Assembly: GCA_022494885.1 (NCBI GenBank)
Contig: JAGVSM010001667.1
Coordinates: forward strand, 1 to 64,000
Origin: Micrasema longulum
Lineage: Eukaryota; Arthropoda; Insecta; Trichoptera; Brachycentridae
Reading direction: 5' to 3'
DNA length: 64,000 nt
Shown one piece after another: positions 51,860 through 63,494 of the stretch (the stretch's first letter is position 1; each line of letters opens with the position of its first letter). A program made the position numbers and the translations under genes. The notes under the pieces were generated by a model that saw only the letters and a list, made by a program, of their open reading frames with translations, did no database searches and was not told the origin of the DNA.

Positions 51860-52330
51860 TCTCCTTTGGCATTAATCCAGTTCTTAATTTGCAGATGTTC
51901 CTTTTTTTCAGGAGGCGAAAAGACGAGGAGCTTTGATCCATTTATACGAGTAATCATGGAACTCGGTTCTCAGCATCCAAATCCATAATTTCTATTCATT
52001 TTCTTAATATGTCATCCTGTTCCCTGGTTTTGAAATTGACCATTGTGGTATTATTATCAATTCGTTTTTATTTCTAATTTTATTCTCATTCTTATCTGTT
52101 CCCGTATAACACATTAACTAAAACTATGTGAATTCGTAAATTACAGAATTCTTAGTTTGTAGATTTAAAAATAATTTTAAAAAACTACCCTTTTTTTCAA
52201 AACTCATTCAGAGCAGGTTTTGGAACTCAACTACTCAATTATCACCATACAGTACTAAATTGGTAAATAGTAAGAAATATTTTTGTGGAAATACTCACCA
52301 TATCTTTAGAAGTAAAACAACAACAACAAA

Positions 52331-52740
52331 CCATTACGCCGTTTCTCCGTAAGGGTAGGCAGAGAGGATAGAACGCCACATAACTCTATCTTTGCATACA
52401 GATCTCGCTCCCTCTACATTCATACATCTTCTCATGCACGCGCGCCGATTATTCCGACTTTTGACAAGTCCATCTTCAAGTATTTGTTGGATTTGGTCAT
52501 GCCATGTCTTCCTCGGTCTTACTTTATTTTTGCATCCATCAACATTCCCACTGTAAATATTTTTAGCTGTTCTTTCGCTGTCCATTCACTCTACATGCCT
52601 AAACCAGCGCAGAGATCCGTTCTTGATTTTGTCGATAATGGCTATCTGAGCCTTACATAATGTACAGATCTCGACATTTGTACAGATCTCGACATTATTA
52701 CAGATATGGACATTTGTGCATCTATAGTACATAGTTTACT
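52331..52740 (-). mobile_element. LINE 3' end fragment (family L2)
   Basis: The minus frame reads MDSERTAKNIYSGNVDGCKN, then RPRKTWHDQIQQILEDGLVK and a tail MWRSILSAYPYGETA. Same LINE as at 13737 and 30018. A short local triplication of TACAGATCTCGACATT occurs near 52665-52710. Confidence 0.7.
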
Positions 52741-52744
52741 TTTT

Positions 52745-53320
52745 TTTAATGCATAATTTTGTATTAGCACTTCAATGATAAATTCTATACCTTGTGTAAA
52801 AATAGAGTTCTAATAAACAATGATCGGCCCATAATTAAAAATAAAAAAACAATACATGGTTTTACAATACCTGTTACACACATATAGACCTACTAAAAAG
52901 TATGATTAGGTTACAAAGTATGAGAAAACATAACAATTAGTAGAAGAGATTGACTTCAAAGTTAAGACAATGTCCATAATTTTTTCACTTAAATACAATG
53001 TATGATCCTAAATCCTAGTGTTTAAATTGAAGATGTTTAAACTGCTAAACTAAACACATTACTCAATCAATATAGTATTGGAATATTGACAGGTACAGAG
53101 TCTAAAGGAGCAAACAAATCAGTAATCATTATTCATTTATTTCTCTGATATACTTTTACAATATTATTTCTCCAGTATAACATCTCCTGGCTAGCATGGG
53201 TACAAACTGCATTTCAAGCCAGGCATAAATTATAAAATATTCTCTAAATTTAGACATTAACATTATATTATGCAATGCAATATAATTTGTATTAACAATG
53301 TTCGCAACTACCATTGAACT
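52745..53320. other. LENG1 3' UTR and spacer
   Basis: The LENG1 3' UTR reads leftwards from 53321. A minus-strand AATAAA (TTTATT, 53136-53141) is about 180 nt past the stop. The rest is AT-rich without features. Confidence 0.4.
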
Positions 53321-53321
53321 A

Positions 53322-54394
53322 CTATTTGCGTTGAAAGTTTTGTTTGGCAATTTCTGGATTAAATTGTGAATTATATTTGCGCTTCAGGGTGGTAGTTGGT
53401 GGGGGTGTGGGAACGCGTGTGGGGGGGTGAAGCAACGCAAGGGCTCGTGCACTTTCCGCAGCCTCACGCTTCAGGCGCTCCTCTCGCATCTGCTGTAACC
53501 TTTTTTGCTTCTCATCGCGATCCAAAGATTTGGATCTGCGCCTTTTAGATTTCATCTTTCTTTTAGAGTGTGTTGTATCAGGGATGTCTATTTTGGGGAG
53601 TGGTTTTATGGAAGGCGGTGGAGTCACATTGGTTGTTGGGCGATTTAGACCTCGCCGTATGATATTCAGCGGGTCTTGGGTAGGTTTGTCTCGGCTGAGT
53701 AGCTCGGGAGCGTCTTTCACTGTGCGCTGTGGCAATTCTTCATACCAGCTCCGTTTTCCGAGAGCTTCATTAGTGTCCTGACCTAAGTAGGTCAAATAGC
53801 CAATCTGTTTCTCGTATTTTTCTCTCTCTTCTTTAGCCTGCTTTTCGTGTTCTTTATTGGTACGAGACGCAGGAGCAGGGGGTCCCGGGGTAGAGACGGG
53901 GGTCGGGGGGACCCCGCGGAGGGCAGCGAGACGTGCGTCCCTGTCGGCGCGGCGCACGGCAGCGAGCCGATCTTTTTCTTCTGCGGCGGCTTGCGCCTCA
54001 TCCCTCCTTACTCGAGCTATATTATCCTTCGTTCGAACATGCCATCTGGAAACAAGGGATAGAAAATATTTTAGGAAATCAGAAATACCTGTTATGTATT
54101 ATCGCTTCTTGAAGCATCTCGGATTTATAAACATCAGCTCAATTGACTGCAAAAAAATACTAATACCCTTAAAAGATTATTCTGTTCGCATAGTAGGCAA
54201 ACATGTTGACCGCTATACCACAAGTTGGACTATAAATAATATACTATGTATGTATAGGTGTGTAAAATACTGTTTTTGGCTAAACATACCTACTTAATTT
54301 ATTTACGAATGTCTCGCAAACATAATTAATTGAAACATGGGTGAGATATCAAGACACAAAACAAAACAAACCTTTTTTTTGGAAGAATATTCAT
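53322..54394 (-). CDS. LENG1: LENG1-like Cir_N domain protein
   Basis: Two exons: a 23-nt first coding exon at 54394-54372 (MNILPKK plus two bases of an Arg codon) and a second at 54045-53322, joined through an intron with GT/AG ends. The frame runs unbroken for 248 aa. The N-terminus [20 protein letters not shown] is the Cir_N domain found in LENG1 and CIR1, followed by RRDEAQAAAEEKDRLA. The middle has QIGYLTYLGQD, equivalent to human GILTYLGQS, and the C-terminus has KRKYNSQFNPEIAKQ, equivalent to human RRRYNSQFNPQLA. Charged (KRKMKSKRRRSKS) and proline-rich stretches lie between. The family is predicted to be nuclear and associated with splicing complexes, but its role is poorly known. The first exon is so short that gene finders may start the protein at the internal Met of the second exon (53957). 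Divergent from EMC8/9. Confidence 0.93.
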
Positions 54395-55046
54395 TTCTGC
54401 CTTATTCTTGAATGTAAATTATGATATTGTACAAATTTACTACAAATTTATTAATATTGATCTAAGATCTAGAGGTACGGGTATCATATAATTTAAAGAA
54501 GCAAACCAAACCAATTCACAAATATTTAAATTCGTTTAAACACAAAATAATTCATGGATTAGGACAGGCCGATATGAGCAAAGACGTAGGTTGGGATTTG
54601 AGCAAGGTCTAAGATTCGGATCTGAGAGAAGTGTCACATCAGAATAATAATTATATGAAGATATTTTTTATTGAAAATTGGAATTACATCTGATGACATT
54701 CCCGATCTGACAGTTGTTCATCATAGATTGTTTTTACCGTTTTTACGCATTCTTGACAGTTTGACCATAAAGTTTGAGCAACCCATAGAAACCACGGACG
54801 ATAGACGACCCTGATATGTTCTTTACATTGACATCTGTGGTCTTTTATAAATTATTACAAAATGTCAAATGTGATGTCAAACCTCAAACCTATGTGTCAA
54901 ACGATTTGTATTACCAAACTCAGTGATTAAACTAATATCGATTGTTGATATGATCTACCTACAATAGAAATATTCGATAATATCAAATATCTAGTAGGTA
55001 ATAACGATTTAGTCATTATTTGTCGACCCTAAATTAAATAATTACT
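54395..55046. promoter_or_regulatory. Shared upstream region of LENG1 and EMC8/9
   Basis: The start codons of these two divergent genes are 652 bp apart. No other gene or repeat is recognised. A TTGACA-like or TATA-box motif at a proper distance was not established. Bidirectional promoter activity is inferred from the layout. Confidence 0.45.
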
Positions 55047-55664
55047 ATGGCGGACATAATCTTTTCTTGTAAATCGTATGCCAAAATAATGATGCACGCC
55101 GCTAAGTATCCACACTGCGCGCTAAACGGCATCCTGCTGGCAGAAAGTGACCGGAATAAGGAAGGAAGTAAGAACCAGAAGATAACTATCATTGATTCGA
55201 TTCCCCTATTTCACCAATGTTTGAACGTTACGCCGATGGCTGAGATCGCGTTGTCACAGATAGACGGGTTGTGTAGTGCTGCCGGGCTGCGCGTGGTGGG
55301 TTACTACGCGGCCAGCGACAATTTCTCATGTAACACGTTGGACAAGGCGCCGGCCTCGCGCATCGCGGACAAGATCGCCGAGCTGTTTCCTGGCGCGCTC
55401 TTCGCTTTAGTGGATAATCGCAAGATGGCACTGCGGCCGGAAAGCTCGGCCTTAAGGGTGGCGCAGTTCCACGACGGCAAGTGGAAGATGAAGGATGCGA
55501 GCCACGTGCTCATGGATGACGGGACCCTGGAGTGTGTGTCGTACTTCCTCATGGGCTCCGAGTTCAAGACTCTAGTGGACTTCGACAACCACCTGGATGA
55601 CCCCACACAGGACTGGACTAACAGACAGCTCAACACGCTGATAGAAAACTTTATGACTCAATAA
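55047..55664 (+). CDS. EMC8: ER membrane protein complex subunit 8/9
   Basis: A single open exon encodes 205 aa (human EMC8 is 210, EMC9 is 208). The family start is preserved: SCKSYAKIMMHAAKYPHCAL followed by NGILL. MPN-like core segments follow: IPLFHQCLNVTPMAEIALSQ, GLRVVGYYAASDNF and RIADKIAELFPGALFALVDN. The C-terminus has FDNHLDDPTQDWTNRQLN. This subunit sits on the cytosolic side of the EMC, which inserts tail-anchored and multi-pass proteins in the ER membrane; the MPN fold in this family lacks the metalloprotease site, and none is visible here. Composition is much less AT-rich than the flanks. An AATAAA hexamer (55660-55665) overlaps the stop codon. Insects have one gene equivalent to vertebrate EMC8 and EMC9, so the symbol is a choice. 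It is divergent from LENG1. Confidence 0.96.
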   Translation: MADIIFSCKSYAKIMMHAAKYPHCALNGILLAESDRNKEGSKNQKITIIDSIPLFHQCLNVTPMAEIALSQIDGLCSAAGLRVVGYYAASDNFSCNTLDKAPASRIADKIAELFPGALFALVDNRKMALRPESSALRVAQFHDGKWKMKDASHVLMDDGTLECVSYFLMGSEFKTLVDFDNHLDDPTQDWTNRQLNTLIENFMTQ

Positions 55665-57200
55665 ATTAGACTCATATTAAAGGCCTTTATAATATATTAT
55701 ATGTATTCGTTTTTTTCAGTACTATCTTTGAATTCCTTAATATGGTCTATTCAAATCTTTAGTAATTTTTGCTAATGTGTTCGTAGCAAAAAGCTTTTAT
55801 ATAAATCATTCAAATGTACCTGCCTACACAAGCCAGAATTGTTGTTTACTTGGTTCACTGACAAACACATTAACATAGGCTTATTAAACATTCGAACGCA
55901 CTGTCTTGCAATAAGAGCTGATACGCAGTCTTACACAATTTCATTTCTCTATAATTATAATATAAAAACAGTTATACACAGCATAATTTCTGATTCATGA
56001 GCATAATGCTGTAAAAAAACTACTCTACAATATTTAAATAAAATTAACATAAAAATATTATGTACAGGAATAATATTGAGTGAATTGATTTTTTTATTGA
56101 TCCACTGATTAAAAAATTTATCCACTCTGTGATGGCAGGATAAGAAAACGGTGAATAAAACCTTTAACACTAAATCCAAAAATCAACTCTATAGCACCAA
56201 TTTGACATCACTTTATGAGGAGTCGTACAGATAATACCCAGACATGTTTTATTAGATATGTAGCTACCTTGATAATACAGCAGAGGTTAGATATTTTCTT
56301 TTACAAATATACCTCATTAGGATTGTCTGAAGATAATAATTTCAAAAGAAATTGGTTAGTGGTTCAAAATTCCCTTTAACTATGATTCCCTAAGAAAGTG
56401 ATGTGGTTATATCCAGCTACCATGATATGCAATGGGCATAGCTAGATGGCCGTCTTAACGGTGACCAGAGATGTCAACTTAAAAAGAGCAGTGCCATAAT
56501 CTAGCGGTTGTCATAACCTGATTTTACCTTATTTTTATATGAATGAAATGTACTGCGGCGGAAAATAGACAATCTAAACACACTTAGCATTAGTAGTACA
56601 TATATTTGGAAGATAAAGAGCTATCGAAAGAGAAAAACTATCATTTAGAGGAGAGCGAGATGTTTTAAAAACATGCTACAGTGTGTGCATTTCAATGTTA
56701 AGTGCAAATATCAAAATTTCTCCAAATCAATTCACCGCTTCCTTGCAAATGTTTATAGGTACCGCTATGACGGCTGTCCTGCAAATGTCAGGACCACTGT
56801 TTGACGTGCTGCTCACACTCTAGGAAATCTGTACTATCTTGTTTGTACAGTCAACATTTTAATGACGTCATCCATCACTACATGACGGCTGCTAGATGAA
56901 GTTGAATTCCTTAAAATGTATATTTTAAGCAGCTGATGGGAATTGAACTGATTTTGCTGAAGTGTGTGGATATATATATATGTAATATGTAATTATAATT
57001 TTAATTATATTAAGTTATAATAAACAACAGAAGAAAAGGAAATGAAGAAGAGTTTAAGAAAAAGGAAAAACTTATTATAAAGTTGGAGAATTCAGATTAT
57101 TATGTAAGTAATAACATTACATTTTGGATCCACAGGTTCTTGCCACTCTACAACCTGATTTTTATTTGGAAACTCAAGTTGCTAAAACATTCAATATTTG
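55665..57200. other. EMC8-RIOK1 spacer, unassigned
   Basis: AT-rich. No ORF with a recognisable family and no repeat boundary are seen in this part. A patch at about 56700-56900 is less AT-rich but not coding. Confidence 0.3.
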
Positions 57201-57203
57201 CAA

Positions 57204-57262
57204 TATATCCATCACCCTTTCCTTATGGTGCATAGAGCACTGCATTGGTACAATAATTGCAG
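57204..57262 (-). mobile_element. SINE B1 tail fragment
   Basis: The plus strand reads CACCCTTTCCTTATGGTGCA and then GAGCACTGCATTGGTACA, the reversed B1 tail. The open frame 57124-57561 (+) is read partly through this and is not a gene. Confidence 0.55.
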
Positions 57263-57607
57263 CACTTAATAATTTCATTTCATGTAAGGGAAATCAAAAT
57301 AAAGTATTCTTTTCATTACAAAGAATCAATCAAACATTTTGGTTTAGTTTTAACCAACGTATGTTACATCATCATGACTGGAACATCAACTTAATAACTA
57401 TTGTGTTATGTTTTTTTTTTTATTTTATTTTTTTATTTATTTACAATTTTAAAAAACCCGTTAGGGCTACATTAGACATTAGTTACGCATTTATTTTAGA
57501 AGATTTAAAAAGCATTACATTTACTCAAAACTTTTTGGCTTCTCTAGTTAATGTACAATAAAATTCATATTAATTTTCACTCTCAGTTCTGTAAAGAGTA
57601 GATTGTA

Positions 57608-57918
57608 ATAAGGAACTTCAGCCTTATAGGAAATTGCACGTAAAAATGTTTTCTTAAGCGCTGTATGAAAAAAACAAACTACTTTGATCGACTTCACTAG
57701 TTCATATGAATTAACCAATGATATGAGAGTTTTGAAAGATTTCCCGTTTACTTACCGTCAACGGACCAATCGGCAGAACTGACCGAGAAGAAGGGGAAGA
57801 GAACTTCACACAAGGAGTGATTTTAAAAATACAAAACATTAGAAATCGTGGAGCTAATAAAACGAAAAATTTGTATTCTAACAAATAGAAAAAAGCTGAA
57901 CTTCCTCATTCTGTTGTC
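57608..57918 (-). mobile_element. MITE-like element, family E
   Basis: It begins GTAATAAGGAACTTCAGC and ends TGAACTTCCTCATTC, with the body inverted relative to 3418-3784 (TTTCCCGTTTACTTACCGTC is the reverse of the GTAAAC-GGAAA block). Confidence 0.65.
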
Positions 57919-57994
57919 TACTTTTTGTAAACATAAAAAAAAAAGTTTTTGGTCCTTAAAGTTGACCTAATTTTTCGAATAGTCGCGACTACCA

Positions 57995-58150
57995 CCCCAA
58001 AAAATAAGAATCGAGTTGTGGTAAAGAAGAATTTGTTGATCGGACTTCAGTTGACGATTGTTTTTTACCACGGGACCACAATCGGGCGTATAAATAATAT
58101 TTATAATTATAAATTTTATTTGTATAATAATTATGATGGGTAATTTGCGT
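57995..58150 (-). mobile_element. SINE family C fragment, decayed
   Basis: It retains ATCGAGTTGTGGTAAAGAAG and the reversed ACCACGGGACCACAAT piece, but the B box between them is replaced. Confidence 0.4.
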
Positions 58151-58418
58151 AAGAGAATATGTTGTGAATTCTATGTAGTCTTTTAGTCTATGGCTGATTT
58201 TGTCAAGTTGGCTATGGTTTTTGACAGTCACCAATGTGACATTTAAACGAGAAATTTTCTATGTAATTTGAGATCACATGGACGGATGTGATATGATTGT
58301 ATATTGTATTGTTATATTGAATATGAAATGTAAACGCATGTGATTCGGCGATTTTTATATAAAATAAATAATAATTATCAAAAATATCAACTCCATTCAA
58401 CTATCTACAGTTTGAAGC

Positions 58419-61400
58419 ATGTCGACTGTGGTAGAGGGTCAATTTAGTGACAATGAAAATGATGAGAGACTATTCGAGGATTTTAAGGTATTTCCTCGTA
58501 TTATGTAAAAAAACTGAATCGTATTTATAATATTTGTGCACTTTCAAATTGTCCAGAAGAATTGCCTTTTATCTCGTCATTAATGCGAGTTGAAAAATTT
58601 AAATGTCAACTATTCATTTTGTCATGGTTATGATTGTCTTTATTATATGCTTGTTTTTAATAATATATGTGTCCCACTGTTTTAGGAGATTAAGTCTATT
58701 CTGACATGCTTGTCAAACAAAGAAGAGGAATATTATGATAGTGATGAGGACTTTTCTGATGAAGACTTGTACGGGTGGGATGTAGGTCGTGATAATAATG
58801 AAAATACCAAATCAAAATCAGTTTTATTCTCTGGAGTAAATGTAAACTCCCAATCCAACTCAAACAAGGTTACGAACTATCAACCGACTGACAAATTTTT
58901 CAAGAAGTACACTAATCGAATAAACGTGGATAAATATGAAGGACCTACCATGTCTAGTTACGCAGCTAACTCTCTCATAGAAAGTTCTAAAAAGGCAGAC
59001 GGGGAAAGAATGCGCACCAAAGATAAACATGACCGTGCTACCGTGGAACAAGTAATGGATCCTCGAACTAGAATGATTCTATTTAAACTGCTTAACAGAG
59101 GTATGATTTCTGAGATAAACGGATGTATATCAACAGGAAAGGAGGCTAATGTTTACCATGCCACATCTAAAACTGGACAAGACTTCGCTATCAAAATTTA
59201 TAAAACGTCAATATTAGTGTTCAAGGACCGAGACAAATATGTCACTGGGGAATATCGTTTTCGGCACGGATATTGCAAATCTAATCCCCGAAAGATGGTA
59301 CGGACATGGGCTGAAAAGGAAATGAGAAATTTGGTGAGAATGCACGGGGCGAAACTTAATGTTCCGGAACCGATACTATTAAGGGGGCATGTTCTTGTCA
59401 TGACCTTCATCGGAGAAACAGGGTGGCCGGCCCCAAAACTAAAAGATGTCGAAATATCATCCTCCAAAGCGAGAAGCCTGTACAGAGATTGCATAACCAT
59501 GATGTGGACTTTGTACAATAAATGTAAATTAGTTCATGCAGATTTATCTGAATTCAATTTACTTTATCATGACGGACAAATAATTGTTATCGATGTCTCA
59601 CAATCAGTCGAGCATGACCATCCACAGGCACTCTTATTCCTCCGAAAGGATTGCACTAATATTTCAGATTTCTTTAGGAAAAAAGGAGTCGCCACAATGA
59701 CAGTCAAAGAATTATTCGATTTTATTACCGACCCTAGTATCACAGATTCAAACATGGAAGAGTATTTAGATGAATTTTCCGAAAGTATTTCTAATAGAAG
59801 TTATGATGAAATGACTGCACAAGAACAAATCGAAGAGGAAGTTTTCAAAAATGCTTATATTCCTAAAAGATTAGCTGAGGTATTTAACTTTTTTATAATT
59901 TGACATTGTAGAATATTGACTTTAGACTATTAAGACCTTTCTTAAATAGAATACAGTATGATAAAACTAATTTTACAAAAAGTAAATATGTACATAAAAA
60001 AAATGTCACATGCTTCTTTTGGAGTTGTGACACCTGAATAATTTCTTAAAGCACATAAAAGCTTACAAATTAAAGATACTGAATGGCTTTTTGGTATTAT
60101 TATAGCAAAAAGGGAATAAAAAAAATTGTACTTTTGATTCCCGACATGGTTGACATGAAATATTTATTAAAAAAGATGTTTTTACATTGCCCCATTCCTA
60201 AATCAATAAATGTTAGTGATTATAATAACTCAAATTACTTATTGATTTGAGTTGATTTCGAATACTGCCATGACCGTTTAAACGTAATATTATACTTCGT
60301 TGAGTTACAGCTGTAAAACACTTGCACTTCTCTAGATATTGGTAAACTCTATTGGTATTCTCTAGATATTGGTAAAAGGACATAATTTACCTCAATTTTC
60401 TGGTATTGCTATGAAATTGTATATATACAAAAACATTAATGATTATAATATTATTTTAGGTTGTTGATGTAGAACGAGATATAAGGCTGGCCAAGCTGGG
60501 AACTGGTGATGATCTGGTTTATAAGACAATAACTGGACTCAAATCAGATCTATCTGGTGCTGGTGCTACTCCTGAAATATTGGCAGTTGAAGATGATGAC
60601 ATTTCTGGTGAATCATCGAGCTCTGAAGATTCGGATGAGGAACGTGGTATGTAATAGACTTCTTGTTTCCTTTTCCATATATCCATAATCTTTGTATTTT
60701 TTTTTTCTTTCTTATTTTTTAAAAAAGAAATATTTGCGTTCTTATGATTTACCCAAATATTTAATTTTGAGGGCCATTTTCAACGAGTTGTAAATAACTC
60801 ACTATTAGAAAATGGAATCGAGTTGGGGTAGAGTGGGATTCGAACCACGGACCTTTGGTCCGTGAGTCCGAGACACTAGCCACAGGACCACAACCCGATT
60901 TGAATGGGTGTATCTTGATTATGCCTATTCTTATAAGTGTTATATGTTTATGTAATATTTTTTATTATTTTGTATTTATTTACATAACATAATAAATGTC
61001 ATGTAGGGAGGGCTGTCCGCATATCATATTTTTTACATACATATACAGTACTTTCTCAGTAATCTTCCACCCTTGAACGCATGGAACCATTGCTTCCCCT
61101 AAATTTCGCCAAATAATGTTTATAAAATATCATGTTTAATAAATTAATTATCAGTCATAATACCTAACATTTAGATTACTTTAAACAAATAATGTAATAA
61201 TAATTTTATTAATAATCGCAGAAAAATTGCTAAGGAGTTTTACTGTCGCCTCATAAAAAAAAGTTAAAAAGCAACGTAACCCCCACACACATCCATTTGT
61301 CAGCCCTGTCATGCGTGTACTGATCGGCCGTACTTGTTACTGGCTGGCTGAGTATCAATCTCAAGCAAAGAATGATGGAATCAAATAGAAATTCCATTCC

Positions 61401-62963
61401 AGCGTCATACTCAACGCGCAATCTGCGCGCAGGTGCGAACTAAAATTCTCACCAGGCTGTGGAAGCAATCGAAACATACCGATACATTATTTTTTGTACA
61501 TTTTTCATGTAGTTTTGACCCGATGTGGCCGCAATGCCACGCCGTGCTGCGCAGCACAGATGCGATTTTGATATTTTGGCACTGAACAATATTATAATTA
61601 TTATTTTGTGGTGGAGTAGGTATACAAAATAAAATGTAGATTTAATTTAGATATTATATAATGTTTATTTTCTGTAAGAAAATAGTTTATAATTTACTAT
61701 ATTGGTTTTTTGTATTGAAATAATGACCAATTCTTTTTCATTTTAATTAATGTGACCAATTCTTTTCATCATTATGTTTTTTAACAAGATAATATCTATT
61801 TTGGTTTTATTGCATTTTAGTAAAATAAAATACAACGCCACAAAATACTTAGCAGTTATTTATTATAGTATATATAGTAAAGTTGGTTGATTTATTATTA
61901 CAATTTATTGCTAGATATGTAAAATTGTTTCTGATCATATGTATGTAGTATTTAGTTTGTCTTTAATTTCTTAAAGGTAGTGTATATTATTATGTACCAA
62001 TTACCTATATATTAATTGTTTCCCTAATAAAAAACCCCACCGCACGCCCCTGCTGCCACGTTATTAATTAGTAAAAAACGGAATATTATAGTACATGCAT
62101 ACAGATTATGGTAAAATTCAAAACAAGTATTTCGTAAAAAATAGTTTTTATTGAAGAATCTATAAGAGGATTTGAATATATGAGCTGCAGTCTGTTGACA
62201 ATTATTGTCTTCGTTTTCAGAAGTTTCCTCTCAAACTATTTATGCGCATTTTTCTCGGAACTTTATATTATCCACTCTTCTTAACATTTGCGTTAGTTTT
62301 CAGTCACCCTCAGAATCAATTTTTTTAAAGAAACGAAGTCGAGTCTTTAGGTACGTTACGGACTACTGAAATCGCCATACGAATACCAACAAATTATAAA
62401 ACCTAATTTTATGATTTCAACTAGTAAAAAAAAAGCGTATTACAGTAATTGTCATATTATCGAGCTGCGGATTACAGAGAGAGAACTGTATATGTATTTT
62501 AAATATTTTATTTAAATTATTTATTGACAATTCTTGTTGGAATTCCATTGTAATGATGTAATAACTTATATTTACATATAAGTTATTAATTTAAAAATAC
62601 TTGGTCCAATTCCACTTATTTATTTTGACCAATTAGAGCTTTCACCCTCTAATGGGCATCTTCAGACTGGTGATGCCCAGTCTGAAGATCCCCATTAGAG
62701 GGTCAAAATAAATAAGTGGTCAAAATAAATAGGTGGAAGTGTACCAAGTATTTTCAAATTAATAACTCATATGTAAATATAAGTTACTACATCAGTATTT
62801 TATTTTAGAACCCAAAGGAAAAGAAGGTGGAAGACCAAGAGATGAATCTCCAGAAAGTAGAAAGACAAGAAAAAAAGCAGCAAAATCATTGCAAGCTGAA
62901 AAAAGAAAAACCAAGGTGAAGAAGCATGTTAAAAAGAGAAAAGAAAAACAAACTAAGAAATAA
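58419..62963 (+). CDS. RIOK1: RIO kinase 1 (40S ribosome maturation)
   Basis: Four exons join in frame: 58419-58487, 58686-59879, 60460-60646 and 62809-62963, giving 534 aa (human RIOK1 is 568). The N-terminus is acidic ([15 protein letters not shown]). The RIO1 kinase domain covers about residues 130-400: nucleotide loop [10 protein letters not shown] (from residue 172), lysine K193 in AIKIYKTS, the flexible loop [20 protein letters not shown], catalytic HADLSEFN with D309, and metal-binding IDVSQ with D326. Then [10 protein letters not shown] follows, as in the family. The third exon carries the C-terminal conserved [16 protein letters not shown] and TGLKSDLSG, and an acidic tail. The last exon is a basic Lys-rich tail ending KQTKK. 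RIOK1 acts as an ATPase/kinase on late cytoplasmic pre-40S particles (20S-like rRNA processing) and in vertebrates also binds PRMT5. Intron 3 is 2.2 kb and contains a SINE and a hairpin ending 14 nt before the acceptor AG. The stop TAA is part of an AATAAA. Confidence 0.97.
60135..60190 (+). mobile_element. SINE B1 fragment in RIOK1 intron 2
   Basis: It reads TTGATTCCCGACATGGTTGA, then ATGAAATATTTATTAAAAAA, matching the middle of SINE B1 (48772-48815). Confidence 0.55.
60720..60905 (-). mobile_element. tRNA-related SINE, family C, in RIOK1 intron 3
   Basis: In reverse complement it has GTGGCTAGTGTCTCGGACTC and the B box GGTTCGAATCC. Nearly identical to the copy at 47360-47545 and to the fragment at 30893-30995. 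Confidence 0.8.
61000..62500. other. RIOK1 intron 3, mostly unassigned
   Basis: About 61260-61570 is less AT-rich (GCGCAATCTGCGCGCAGG, CACGCCGTGCTGCGCAGCAC) and lacks an ORF or recognised element; it might be a repeat or an embedded regulatory stretch. The rest is AT-rich without features. Confidence 0.35.
62554..62794. repeat. Long hairpin element before RIOK1 exon 4
   Basis: Arms of about 115 nt, starting TGATGTAATAACTTATATTT at 62554 and matched in reverse complement ending at 62794. The centre reads TTCAGACTGGTGATGCCCAG. Arms are near-identical over most of their length. The right end is 14 nt from the AG acceptor (62807-62808). Confidence 0.85.
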
Positions 62964-63289
62964 ATATGTAATGGTTTAATCATTTTACGTTATATTGCAC
63001 AGATGTACATATTTTATCATTATGTATAATTAAATACATTTAATAACAAATTTTCAAATACATATTTTTATTTTTTCCTGTAGATTTTGGACCCCATGTT
63101 CACCAGATTCTAACCATATAACTTTTTTTTTCAGTTTTGATTGCAGTTTTCAAATTTTTTTTTTTTCAAAATGCAAGTAAACTTTTTCAAATACACCTAG
63201 GCCTCATATAATACGATTTCTATATGACACGAATCACATTCAAAATATTTCTTTAACTAATTTTTAACAAAGTACAAAAAAACATAAAT

Positions 63290-63490
63290 GTATCATGTAA
63301 TAACTTATATTTACATATAAGTTACTAATTAAAAATACTTCATACACTTCCACTTATTTGTTCGACCAATTAGCGCTTTCACTCTCTAATGGGCATCTTC
63401 AGACTGATGTACCAGTCTTTTTAATTAGTAACTTATATGTAAATATATTTCCATAGAATTCTATTAAGAATTGTCAATAAATAATTTTAA
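63290..63490. repeat. Second hairpin of the same family after RIOK1
   Basis: It starts with the same ATGTAATAACTTATATTTAC block and CTCTAATGGGCATCTTCAGA, but its right arm is shortened. It ends in a flank (63451-63490) whose reverse complement lies at 62512-62547. Confidence 0.75.
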
Positions 63491-63494
63491 TCAA

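Noticed and set aside
55304..55636. Minus-strand ORF antisense to EMC8/9
   Set aside because: Shadow frame of a less AT-rich conserved exon.
57124..57561. Plus-strand ORF of 145 codons
   Set aside because: Contains a reversed SINE fragment, a long poly-T stretch giving a Phe-rich segment, and no recognisable family.
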